A DNA stretch of 5,837 nucleotides from Lutispora sp. Its GTDB lineage: Bacteria; Bacillota; Clostridia; Lutisporales; Lutisporaceae. The stretch is from NCBI GenBank assembly GCA_030834765.1, contig JAUQXG010000252.1, forward strand, positions 1 through 5,837, read 5' to 3'. Positions 1 to 5,807 of the stretch are shown here, piece by piece. The translations under genes were made by a program, and so were the position numbers. The first letter of the stretch is position 1. Each line of letters starts with the position of its first letter. The notes under the pieces are model-generated. The model worked only from the letters and a program-made list of their open reading frames with translations. It had not been told where the DNA came from and did no database searches.

Positions 1-44
1 AATAATGCTTTTAACTTATTTTATCCTAGGGATATTGTACCTAT

Positions 45-77
45 AAAAAAACTTGAACTAAAAAAGTTCAAGTTTTT
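45..77 (-). terminator. Intrinsic terminator after htrA
   Basis: A perfect 12-bp inverted repeat (AAAAACTTGAAC at 47-58 with its complement at 66-77) encloses a 7-nt A-rich loop. Read on the minus strand, the hairpin starts 4 nt after the htrA stop codon and runs into a T-tract from position 51 down to 45. The stem has only three G-C pairs, but position and T-tract fit a Rho-independent terminator ending the whole minus-strand run. Because both flanks are A/T tracts it could also work on the plus strand for a gene to the left. Positions 1-44 hold nothing else that I can identify. Confidence 0.8.
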
Positions 78-81
78 GATT

Positions 82-1257
82 TTATTGATTAATCTGTCTT
101 AAGGTAACATCTACTGTTTCATATTTTTCAGCACTATTAAAGATTTTTACTTTCAAAACATCATTGACTTTGTGCGTTTTTACTATCGCAATTACTTCTT
201 CAATGGTTGACACCTTTTTACCATCTATCTCTGTTATGATATCTCCTCTTTTGAGGCCTGCTCTATCGGCTCCGCTATATGGTGAAACCTCTACAATTGC
301 CACACCAGTTGGCACATTATATGTTTTTGCAACATCTGCTGTAACCGTACTTCCTGTTATACCTAACTGTGGTCTTACGATTTGTTTATTCTCAATTAAC
401 TGCTGTATGATTGGCTTAGCTTCATTTATTGGAATTGCAAATCCCATTCCTTCCACTTTTGATTCAATGAGCTTCAAAGTATTTATTCCAATAACCTGAC
501 CTTTACTATTCACAAGGGCTCCGCCGCTGTTTCCTGGATTGATTGCTGCATCTGTCTGAATCAAACTCATGGTCTTATCTCCAACAGAGACCTTTCTATC
601 AAGTCCACTGATAATACCTGCTGTTACGGAGCCTGCGTATTCAGTTCCCATAGGACTTCCTATGGCTACAGCCAATTCTCCTACTTCTAATTTTGAAGAA
701 TCTCCGAAATCTACATAAGGAAGATTTCTCTCTTCCACTTTCAAAACAGCCAAATCCGTTTGAGCATCTCTTCCAACTATGGTGGCTGCTATTTCCTTGC
801 CATCATTTAGAAGCACCACGATGTCCTTTGCGCCTTCTATTACATGGTTATTTGTAACGATATGGCCTTCTTTATCAATGATGATCCCTGACCCGGTCCC
901 ACCGCTTTCATAGACATCACCAAAATAGTTTCTGACATTAGTCTTTGTTTTTATGGCTACAATAGCCGGCGAGACTTTTTTTGAAATCCCTACTACAGGC
1001 CAAATTCCAGATGTAACAATGTTATCCGCAGAAAGTGTTTCCCCGGGAGCTGCCATAACGATATTTCCTTTTGCAAGGTCTCCAAAAGATACGCCAATGC
1101 CATATCCTATGCCGGTACCCAATAGCAGTGTAAATACCATAAGTAAAGCTATTATTTTTTTGCTAGGGAATTTCTTTTTTCTTTCAATTCTCTCAGAAAA
1201 GAATTTAGGTTCTATCACCATAAGTGACTTTTCTTCATTGTTTTCAAAATTATCCAT
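82..1257 (-). CDS. htrA: HtrA/DegP-family membrane-anchored serine protease with one PDZ domain
   Basis: This is a trypsin-like protease of the HtrA/DegP family (MEROPS S1C), which degrades or refolds misfolded proteins at the outer face of the membrane. The product is 391 aa. Residues 1-33 are a charged cytoplasmic tail ending in a basic patch, and about 34-56 form one hydrophobic signal-anchor segment. The protease domain (about 90-290) shows the triad H138 (TNNHVI), D168 (TDLAVLKV) and S244 (PGNSGGAL). A single PDZ domain covers about 295-387, with GLKRGDIITEIDG as the typical core. The start is set at 1257 because AGGAGGGA (1270-1263) sits 5 nt upstream. The frame stays open to an ATG at 1311, but that would add 18 residues with no ribosome site of their own. 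The gene lies 117 bp after the histidine kinase and is probably controlled by that two-component system, as B. subtilis htrA is by CssRS (inference). One PDZ and a membrane anchor are normal for Firmicute HtrA. Confidence 0.95.
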   Translation of the reverse strand: MDNFENNEEKSLMVIEPKFFSERIERKKKFPSKKIIALLMVFTLLLGTGIGYGIGVSFGDLAKGNIVMAAPGETLSADNIVTSGIWPVVGISKKVSPAIVAIKTKTNVRNYFGDVYESGGTGSGIIIDKEGHIVTNNHVIEGAKDIVVLLNDGKEIAATIVGRDAQTDLAVLKVEERNLPYVDFGDSSKLEVGELAVAIGSPMGTEYAGSVTAGIISGLDRKVSVGDKTMSLIQTDAAINPGNSGGALVNSKGQVIGINTLKLIESKVEGMGFAIPINEAKPIIQQLIENKQIVRPQLGITGSTVTADVAKTYNVPTGVAIVEVSPYSGADRAGLKRGDIITEIDGKKVSTIEEVIAIVKTHKVNDVLKVKIFNSAEKYETVDVTLRQINQ

Positions 1258-1374
1258 ATATATCCCTCCTATGTAATATTCCATATTTAAAATTAGGCTT
1301 TTAGATGCCATATATATACTTTAATATATATAAATGAATAAATTATGAACGATTTGTAAATTATCTGACTTGTT
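1258..1374 (-). promoter_or_regulatory. htrA leader with 11-bp spaced direct repeat, possible regulator site
   Basis: This is the 117-bp gap between the kinase stop and the htrA start. It is very AT-rich and has no terminator-like hairpin, so read-through from the kinase gene is possible. On the minus strand the pentamer TTCAT occurs twice exactly 11 bp apart (1349-1345 and 1338-1334). That is the spacing expected for two same-face half-sites of an OmpR/PhoB-family regulator. A TATA-rich stretch follows (about 1332-1310), but no convincing -35/-10 pair at 16-18 bp could be found. The htrA ribosome site AGGAGGGA is at 1270-1263. The regulatory role is inference. Confidence 0.3.
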
Positions 1375-2790
1375 TTAGGCTTTTGATATTTCAAATGAAA
1401 ATCTTACAAAATCAGAGCCACTTTCCAGACAAATCCTTTCATCTAATTGACTCATCATTTCCCTAACGATTGCAAGACCAAGTCCAAACCCATTTTTGTA
1501 CTGCCCTCTTGATATATCTCCTTTATGAAATCTCTCCCAAACCTTTCTTAGTTGCTCTTCATTTATTGCAACACCTGTGTTTGTTATCTCAATCTTCACC
1601 TTTTCTTTTTCATCCTCAGTCCTTATGATGATTTCTCCGCCAACAGGAGTAAACTTTACTGCATTATCTATCAGATTGTTGATAATTCTTTCGATAAATG
1701 CTTGAGATGAAAAAACATTTACAGCTTCATCTAATAAAACTAAAGAAACATCCAGCTTTTTCTCCGTGATTTGCTGTTCAAATCCAATTAAGGTCCTTCT
1801 GATACTCTCATGGAGTTCAAACTTTGACTTTTTCACTTCAATATGACCTTGCTGCATATTATTTAATTCTAATAAATCATTGGTCATTTTTATTAGCCTT
1901 TTAGATTCATCTAAAACTACTTTAAGATAATGTTCTTGTTTTTCTTCAGGAATTGTACCATCTAAAATACCTTGTATAAAGCCTCTTATAGAAGTTACAG
2001 GAGACCGGAGATCATGTGATATATTTGCTATTAGATTTCTTCTATTCTCTTCTATTCTTTCAAGAGACTCTGCCATATCATTGAAACTCTTGCCAAGTTC
2101 TTCTATTTCGTCATGAGTATTTATGATTAATCTCTTTTGAAACTCTCCTCCTGCGATGATCTTAGCTGCTTCATTGATTTCCTTCAAAGGACTTGATATT
2201 CTCTTTATTTGTATGTATAAAATACCATAAGCCATAACCCCTGAAATCAGTATAGCCCAAAGAATGATTTTATAAATCTCTCGAAAGGTCTTTTCAATCT
2301 CTTCTAAAGAAGCATGGATATAAACGCCGCCTTTGAAGATATTTTCAAAAACAAGGGGATAGCCTATGGTAAGAGAGGCGACAGAAAGCTTTCCTCCAAA
2401 GTTCCCGCTTTCTATTACACTTTCACTATTATAAAGATTGTGAAGATGTTCCTTGTCTATTTGCTGTCCTAAAAACTTTTCTACTGAATCTCCAGAGGCT
2501 CCCACTATATAACCTTGCTCATCTACAATCCAAATATGTGCATTAAGATATTTATCAAGAATTTGCAAATCATTGGTCAGCCTTTTTGCATCCAATCTGC
2601 CAGTATAAAAGCTTAATAAAATCTCTTCCTTTATTCTTTTACCTTGATCTATCAATACTTCTTTTTTGTTTTCTATTAAATAACTGCTCAAAAGCTTTGA
2701 AAGAGCTATGGCCAAAATCCCGAAGCTTATGATTATAGTCAATCCATAGGTGATGAACAATTTCTTAAAAATTCTATTCTTCTTCATCAT
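1375..2790 (-). CDS. Two-component sensor histidine kinase (HAMP, HisKA, HATPase_c)
   Basis: This is a membrane sensor kinase of 471 aa that should autophosphorylate and pass phosphate to the response regulator encoded just upstream. Transmembrane segment 1 is at about 12-34 and segment 2 at about 174-195. They enclose an extracytoplasmic domain of about 140 aa with a Cache/PAS-like stretch (IWIVDEQGYIVGASG, 86-100). A HAMP linker (about 196-248) leads to the HisKA domain with phosphoacceptor H259 in ISHDLRSP. The ATPase domain shows an N box (N371, N372, N376) and a G2 box GFGLGLA (434-440). The G1 box reads NTGVAI (404-409) instead of DxGxGI, a variant I recall from other Firmicute kinases. 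Its ATG overlaps the regulator stop as ATGA. Two consecutive ATGs (2790 and 2787) are possible. GAGGT (2798-2794) is only 3 nt from the first and 6 nt from the second, so the true start may be 2787. The ligand cannot be told; HtrA next door suggests envelope or secretion stress. Confidence 0.93.
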   Translation of the reverse strand: MMKKNRIFKKLFITYGLTIIISFGILAIALSKLLSSYLIENKKEVLIDQGKRIKEEILLSFYTGRLDAKRLTNDLQILDKYLNAHIWIVDEQGYIVGASGDSVEKFLGQQIDKEHLHNLYNSESVIESGNFGGKLSVASLTIGYPLVFENIFKGGVYIHASLEEIEKTFREIYKIILWAILISGVMAYGILYIQIKRISSPLKEINEAAKIIAGGEFQKRLIINTHDEIEELGKSFNDMAESLERIEENRRNLIANISHDLRSPVTSIRGFIQGILDGTIPEEKQEHYLKVVLDESKRLIKMTNDLLELNNMQQGHIEVKKSKFELHESIRRTLIGFEQQITEKKLDVSLVLLDEAVNVFSSQAFIERIINNLIDNAVKFTPVGGEIIIRTEDEKEKVKIEITNTGVAINEEQLRKVWERFHKGDISRGQYKNGFGLGLAIVREMMSQLDERICLESGSDFVRFSFEISKA

Positions 2791-3467
2791 CTTACCTCAA
2801 ATTTATATCCGACACCCCATACGGTTTTTATATCCCAACGCAGCGTATCATCTTTAAACTTTTCTCTGAGCCTTTTGATATGAACATCCACCGTCCTAGA
2901 ATCTCCAGCAAAATCATAGTCCCAAACCTTTTCTAATAGTTGTTCTCTAGTAAAAACCTGATTAGGATAGCTTGCTAGGAAGTATAGAAGTTCAAGCTCT
3001 TTAGCAGGTATTTCAATTTTTCTGCCTCCACAAGTTACCGTATATTCACTTTTATTAATAGCAAGGCCTGGAAAGACCAATTCTTCTTTCGTGGCATCAA
3101 AGCCGCCGCTTCTTCGGAGAACAGCTTTTACCCTAGCGATCAGCTCTTTAGGATCAAAAGGTTTCACGATATAATCATCTGCTCCAAGTTCAAGACCTAA
3201 AACCTTATCAAAAATTTCTGCTCGTGCTGTAAGCATGATGATCGGAATGCTTCCTTTTTTTCTAATTTGTCTGCAAACTTCCCATCCATCCATTTCAGGC
3301 AGCATGATATCCAACATCACAAGATCAGGAGACCATGAGCTAAATTCCTCAATGGCATCTTTACCTGTATAAACGGTCTTTACTTTATACATTTCTTTTT
3401 CAAGGTAAAGTCTTATTAAATCTGCAATATTAAAGTCATCATCCACTACAAGAATTTTTTCATTCAT
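2787..3467 (-). CDS. OmpR/PhoB-family response regulator
   Basis: This is a cytoplasmic DNA-binding response regulator of 226 aa, full length for the family. The receiver domain (about 1-118) has the acidic pocket D9/D10, phosphoacceptor D53 (LVMLDIMLPEMDG), T80 and K102 (YIVKPF). The C-terminal winged-helix domain (about 128-226) carries the family signatures REQLLEKVWDYDF, RTVDVHIKRLREK and the terminal VWGVGYKF. A strong GGAGGT site (3479-3474) lies 6 nt before the ATG. The gene follows sfsA by 57 bp without a terminator, and its stop overlaps the kinase start by 4 bp, so the pair is translated together. Its natural targets are unknown; the downstream htrA is the obvious candidate. A CssR-like role is inferred from neighbourhood only, since OmpR-type regulators cannot be assigned to a pathway by motif. 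Confidence 0.95.
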   Translation of the reverse strand: MNEKILVVDDDFNIADLIRLYLEKEMYKVKTVYTGKDAIEEFSSWSPDLVMLDIMLPEMDGWEVCRQIRKKGSIPIIMLTARAEIFDKVLGLELGADDYIVKPFDPKELIARVKAVLRRSGGFDATKEELVFPGLAINKSEYTVTCGGRKIEIPAKELELLYFLASYPNQVFTREQLLEKVWDYDFAGDSRTVDVHIKRLREKFKDDTLRWDIKTVWGVGYKFEVR

Positions 3468-3524
3468 CTCTACACCTCCATAAAATACAAAATCACCATG
3501 AAAGATACCACAGTCTGCACCATT

Positions 3525-4211
3525 TCAAAGGATGATAGGTACTTTATCACCTAGTCTAATTTCGTCTTTTAGAATAATGGAATCATAAGCTAATATATTT
3601 ACGCCCCTTTGGGCGCATAGCCTTATAGCCTTTGCGAACTCAGGGTCGGTTACAGCATTAGGTGTAAAGGCTTTTACACCCTGCATTTGTATTAAAAATA
3701 ATATATATCCCAAATAACCACTTTCTACGGCTTTTATCATTTCATATATATGCTTTCTTCCACGCTCAGTGGGAGCATCGGGAAACATCACAAGCCCTTC
3801 ATTCTCTAAAGTGGCTCCCTTTACCTCCACAAAACCTTTGCCAATCTGGTTTTCAAAATATATATCAAATCTGGAATCTCCAAAGGTAACTTCTCTTTTG
3901 GCAGTAAATATTTTCCCAATCTCTTGTATCTGCTCATTTTTTAATGATTCAAAAATAACTGCATTGGGTGATTGAGAATCAATGTTGATGAGTTTTTCCC
4001 CTTTGTATGCCGAAACAAGAGAGTATCTGGTCTTCCTTGCTGGGTTATTTGATTCTTCCAAGTAAACTTCTGTACCAGGAATCAGTATTTCTTTACACCT
4101 TCCTGTGTTTTTTACATGAACTGTCTCTTCCATACCATCTATTTGTACCTTTGCTAAAAATCTATTTGGTCTGTCAATGAATATAGCTTTTTCAATATTA
4201 TAATACTTCAT
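3525..4211 (-). CDS. sfsA: SfsA-family DNA-binding/nuclease-like protein
   Basis: This is SfsA (sugar fermentation stimulation protein A), 228 aa, close to the usual family length. The family has an N-terminal OB-like domain and a C-terminal PD-(D/E)XK nuclease-like domain, and database names include DNA/RNA nuclease SfsA. Visible hallmarks are RPNRFLAKV (14-22), [12 protein letters not shown] (32-43), D116 in RFDIYFE with E129-x-K131 in FVEVKGAT (the likely metal-binding PD-(D/E)XK residues), and [12 protein letters not shown] (143-154). The ATG at 4211 overlaps the rnhA stop as ATGA, and no good Shine-Dalgarno precedes it, so translation probably depends on coupling to rnhA. The start agrees with the conserved beginning of the family. 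Pairing with RNase HI suggests nucleic-acid metabolism, but the physiological role of SfsA remains poorly defined. Confidence 0.93.
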   Translation of the reverse strand: MKYYNIEKAIFIDRPNRFLAKVQIDGMEETVHVKNTGRCKEILIPGTEVYLEESNNPARKTRYSLVSAYKGEKLINIDSQSPNAVIFESLKNEQIQEIGKIFTAKREVTFGDSRFDIYFENQIGKGFVEVKGATLENEGLVMFPDAPTERGRKHIYEMIKAVESGYLGYILFLIQMQGVKAFTPNAVTDPEFAKAIRLCAQRGVNILAYDSIILKDEIRLGDKVPIIL

Positions 4212-4654
4212 GCCATTTCATCCATAGCTTCGTTGGCCAATTCATCGCATCTATTATTATGCTCGTTATCACTATGACCTTTTACCTTTACAAAAGTTAC
4301 ATTGTGATATGCTATGAGCTTTATAAGTTTTTCCCACAGCTCTTTATTCTTTACAGGCTCTTTTGTGGATGTCTTCCATCCATTTTTCTGCCATCCTTTT
4401 AGCCAATGTTGATTTATTGCATTCACAACATAAGCTGAATCGCTATGTACAATTACCTCACAGGGCTCTTTTAGCATATTTAATGCTTCAATTACTGCTG
4501 AAAGCTCCATGATATTATTGGTAGTATTCTTAAAAGCTTTCTTTATTTCTTTTCTAACGCCATTGTATTCAAGCAATATTCCAAAGCCGCCTATGGCATC
4601 TTCTTTGCCATTGCCTCTGCATGCCCCATCAGTGTATATAATAATTTTTTTCAT
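4208..4654 (-). CDS. rnhA: Ribonuclease HI
   Basis: This is RNase HI, which cuts the RNA strand of RNA-DNA hybrids (R-loops, primers) in the cytoplasm. The product is 148 aa, against 155 aa in E. coli. All catalytic residues are present: D9 (TDGAC), E50 (IMELSAV), D72 (HSDSAYV) and D137 (RCDELA), plus the supporting histidine H127 ([17 protein letters not shown]). The segment [12 protein letters not shown] (83-94) corresponds to the basic protrusion that helps bind hybrids in the E. coli-type enzyme, so this is a classical RNase HI and not a short archaeal-type version. AGGAG (4665-4661) lies 6 nt before the ATG. The gene starts 32 bp after the metallopeptidase stop and overlaps sfsA by 4 bp, which points to one transcript for the three genes. 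Confidence 0.96.
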   Translation of the reverse strand: MKKIIIYTDGACRGNGKEDAIGGFGILLEYNGVRKEIKKAFKNTTNNIMELSAVIEALNMLKEPCEVIVHSDSAYVVNAINQHWLKGWQKNGWKTSTKEPVKNKELWEKLIKLIAYHNVTFVKVKGHSDNEHNNRCDELANEAMDEMA

Positions 4655-4686
4655 TTATTTCTCCTATATCAATACAATTTGTTATT

Positions 4687-5400
4687 TTAAATATTCATCA
4701 AAACGCCTTTTTCTTTTAACCAATTCTGCTTTTCCTTATAATCAGGCATAAGAGAATGGACCAAATTCCAATAGTCTTTTGAATGATTTTTGTGCACCAT
4801 ATGACATAGTTCATGAAGCACAATATAATCTATTACTTCCTTCGATGCCATGACACAACGCCAGTTAAAAAGCAATTTATCTTTCCCTGTGCAGCTTGCC
4901 CATCTTTTTTTCTGCTCTTTCACAACGATACCTATAGGTGTTTTCGTAAAATACCTCTGAAAATATTTCACTCTTAGAGAGATTACTTCCATTGCCTTTC
5001 CTCTGTACCATTTCTCCATGGCACTTCTCAGCTTATCTTTATCATCAGAATTCGTATATATGTAAATCTCTCTTTCCTGAAGTTCAATGATAGGTCTCTT
5101 GTATTTAGCGGCTAATATTATATTCAAAGCATAGTTTTCTCCAAGATATAAGAATAATTCTCCTGTTTGGAAAGCTTTTTTAGTTGTAGTTACTCCTTTT
5201 GCTGAAAGCTCATCCAGCTTTTTTATAATCCAATCCGCTTTGCCCAGTACCTTTTCTAAAATCACATATTCTGGTACACGGAAGGGTGCTGCAACCTTCA
5301 CTATATCAGGAGGCTGTATGCTTATTCCCATGGTTTTTCGCTTTCTTCGTATTAACTCAAATTCTATTACCCTAGATTTATATTCTATCTTCTTATTCAT
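4687..5400 (-). CDS. YgjP/DUF45-family zinc metallopeptidase-like protein
   Basis: This is a 237-aa cytoplasmic protein of the YgjP-like DUF45 family (M48-like, SprT/WLM-type gluzincin fold). The zinc site is H196-E197-L-C-H200, followed by a third likely ligand H206 in NHSKDYW. The preceding conserved block KKRWASCTGKDKLLFNWR (164-181) corresponds to the family pattern KSRWGSC...FNWR, with Ala in place of the usual Gly. No signal peptide or membrane segment is visible. AGGAA (5412-5408) lies 7 nt before the ATG, and an extended -10 element (5431-5423) stands just upstream, so this is probably the first gene of the run. The substrate is not known from sequence. Family relatives are usually annotated as predicted metal-dependent hydrolases, and protease activity is assumed from the HExxH motif rather than seen. 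Confidence 0.9.
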   Translation of the reverse strand: MNKKIEYKSRVIEFELIRRKRKTMGISIQPPDIVKVAAPFRVPEYVILEKVLGKADWIIKKLDELSAKGVTTTKKAFQTGELFLYLGENYALNIILAAKYKRPIIELQEREIYIYTNSDDKDKLRSAMEKWYRGKAMEVISLRVKYFQRYFTKTPIGIVVKEQKKRWASCTGKDKLLFNWRCVMASKEVIDYIVLHELCHMVHKNHSKDYWNLVHSLMPDYKEKQNWLKEKGVLMNI

Positions 5401-5422
5401 TTTATAATTCCTTTTTAGTTGT

Positions 5423-5431
5423 ATTCTATCA
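5423..5431 (-). promoter_or_regulatory. Extended -10 promoter for the metallopeptidase gene and run
   Basis: On the minus strand the sequence TGATAGAAT (5431-5423) fits an extended -10 (TGnTAnnnT). The expected -35 position falls in the T-tract of the upstream terminator and does not resemble TTGACA, so the TGn element would have to carry recognition. Transcription would begin near 5416, about 16 nt before the ATG, leaving just room for the AGGAA ribosome site. Confidence 0.5.
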
Positions 5432-5444
5432 TAATCTATGGGAT

Positions 5445-5470
5445 AAAAAAAAGTGCTTATGAAGCACTTT
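5445..5470 (-). terminator. Strong intrinsic terminator upstream of the metallopeptidase gene
   Basis: AAAGTGCTT (5450-5458) and AAGCACTTT (5462-5470) form a perfect 9-bp stem with a 3-nt loop. On the minus strand it is followed by an uninterrupted run of eight T residues (5452-5445). It is oriented to stop transcription arriving from the right, where the window holds only a promoter and a decayed gene. This separates the right-hand region from the six-gene run. Confidence 0.85.
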
Positions 5471-5487
5471 CCTATGGTTACAAGTAT

Positions 5488-5525
5488 TAAGCTGATTTAT
5501 TTTGAAATCAAAATAAATCAGCTTA
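5488..5525. repeat. 38-nt perfect palindromic hairpin
   Basis: Two perfect 18-bp arms (5488-5505 and 5508-5525, core AAGCTGATTTATTTTGA) are separated by only two bases (AA). Neither strand has a T-tract after it, so it does not look like a standard terminator. In the minus-strand reading it begins exactly at the stop codon that closes the DUF4062-like fragment. It could be a mobile-element end or excision scar, or a structural element in a transcript. Function is unknown. Confidence 0.75.
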
Positions 5526-5654
5526 TAAAACAAGCTCTAATTCAACAGGAACACAATCTAGATCTAACAAACTGTTTATTACCTCATTTCTTTTTTAAAC
5601 CAATTCACCTTACTTTATTTTACAAACTCTAAACTAATCTTTATAAACTTACAT
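5523..5654 (-). pseudogene. Decayed N-terminal fragment of a DUF4062-domain gene
   Basis: From an ATG at 5654 the minus strand reads 44 codons in one frame, with in-frame stops at codons 2, 7, 15 and 20 and a final TAA at 5525-5523. Codons 16-19 read GELV, codon 20 is TAA, codon 21 is Lys, and codons 22-36 read RNEVINSLLDLDCVP, followed by VELEL. From memory, DUF4062 proteins begin with a pattern like VFISST...L.EER.EV...LLELDCIP.GMELF. The fragment matches this pattern in order, and GAA-to-TAA and GAA-to-AAA changes would explain codons 20-21. The FISST block is no longer recognisable. Similarity stops where the inverted repeat and palindrome begin, so the rest of the gene has been lost. DUF4062 domains commonly sit at the N terminus of larger multidomain proteins. 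The assignment rests on remembered motif similarity over about 25 residues, so it is moderate, not certain. Confidence 0.55.
5529..5546 (+). repeat. Left arm of an 18-bp inverted repeat
   Basis: AACAAGCTCTAATTCAAC here is the reverse complement of 5716-5733 except for one base (5533 against 5729). The arms are 169 bp apart and enclose most of the DUF4062-like fragment and its upstream sequence. The left arm overlaps the last recognisable codons of that fragment. The pair could be terminal repeats of a small or decayed mobile element, or a long-range RNA helix. Confidence 0.6.
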
Positions 5655-5715
5655 GAACTACTATTAAAATCCTTTAACCAGACAAATCATAGTATACTGA
5701 GAAAGTTACATATTA

Positions 5716-5733
5716 GTTGAATTAGAGCCTGTT
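5716..5733 (-). repeat. Right arm of an 18-bp inverted repeat
   Basis: GTTGAATTAGAGCCTGTT (plus strand) pairs with 5529-5546, 17 of 18 positions matching. Going right, the sequence continues as AGAAAAATT. The combination GAGCCTGTTAGAAAA has the general look of an insertion-sequence end, but I cannot assign a family and no target-site duplication is evident. Confidence 0.6.
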
Positions 5734-5744
5734 AGAAAAATTAT

Positions 5745-5769
5745 TACATCTTTGAAGATGTATCATCTT
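5745..5769. repeat. Two mutually exclusive short hairpins
   Basis: TACATCTT (5745-5752) pairs with AAGATGTA (5755-5762), an 8-bp stem with a 2-nt loop or 7 bp with a 4-nt loop. The segment AAGATG (5755-5760) can instead pair with CATCTT (5764-5769) across TAT. Both structures use the same middle arm, so only one can form at a time. They lie immediately downstream of the minus-strand promoter at 5780-5807. No T-tract follows on the minus strand beyond a short weak one (5740-5736). Confidence 0.4.
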
Positions 5770-5779
5770 TCTTAATACT

Positions 5780-5807
5780 ATTATATCATAATCATTCAAT
5801 TATGCAA
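5780..5807 (-). promoter_or_regulatory. Near-consensus sigma-A-type promoter, leftward
   Basis: On the minus strand, TTGCAT (5807-5802) and a perfect TATAAT (5785-5780) are separated by 16 bp, with TGA directly before the -10 (5788-5786), giving an extended -10. It is the best promoter in the window. Transcription should start near 5773 and run through the inverted repeat, DUF4062-like relic and palindrome to the terminator at 5470-5445. A 6-bp inverted repeat (CATAAT at 5787-5792, ATTATG at 5799-5804) lies across the spacer and could be an operator, although such AT-rich repeats arise easily by chance. Confidence 0.65.

Noticed and set aside
1..44. Imperfect palindrome around CCTAGG at the left edge
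   Set aside because: The arms are only 5 bp and there is too little sequence to judge; nothing supports a feature.
164..1276. Plus-strand open frames opposite htrA (164-499 and 953-1276)
   Set aside because: They lie fully antisense to a well-supported HtrA coding sequence, have no family motifs and no ribosome site; they are frame shadows.
1258..1311. Upstream ATG at 1311 as the htrA start (18 extra residues)
   Set aside because: There is no Shine-Dalgarno before it, whereas AGGAGGGA sits at ideal spacing before the ATG at 1257.
3468..3524. Direct repeat ATGGTG in the gap before the response regulator, and a possible promoter there
   Set aside because: The hexamer repeat is short with a 24-bp period, and no -35/-10 pair of reasonable quality is present; no terminator is present either, so it is treated as a plain intergenic spacer.
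3769..4751. Plus-strand open frames opposite sfsA, rnhA and the metallopeptidase gene (3769-3975, 4509-4751)
   Set aside because: They are antisense to genes with intact catalytic motifs, and their compositions are low-complexity hydrophobic; no evidence of coding.
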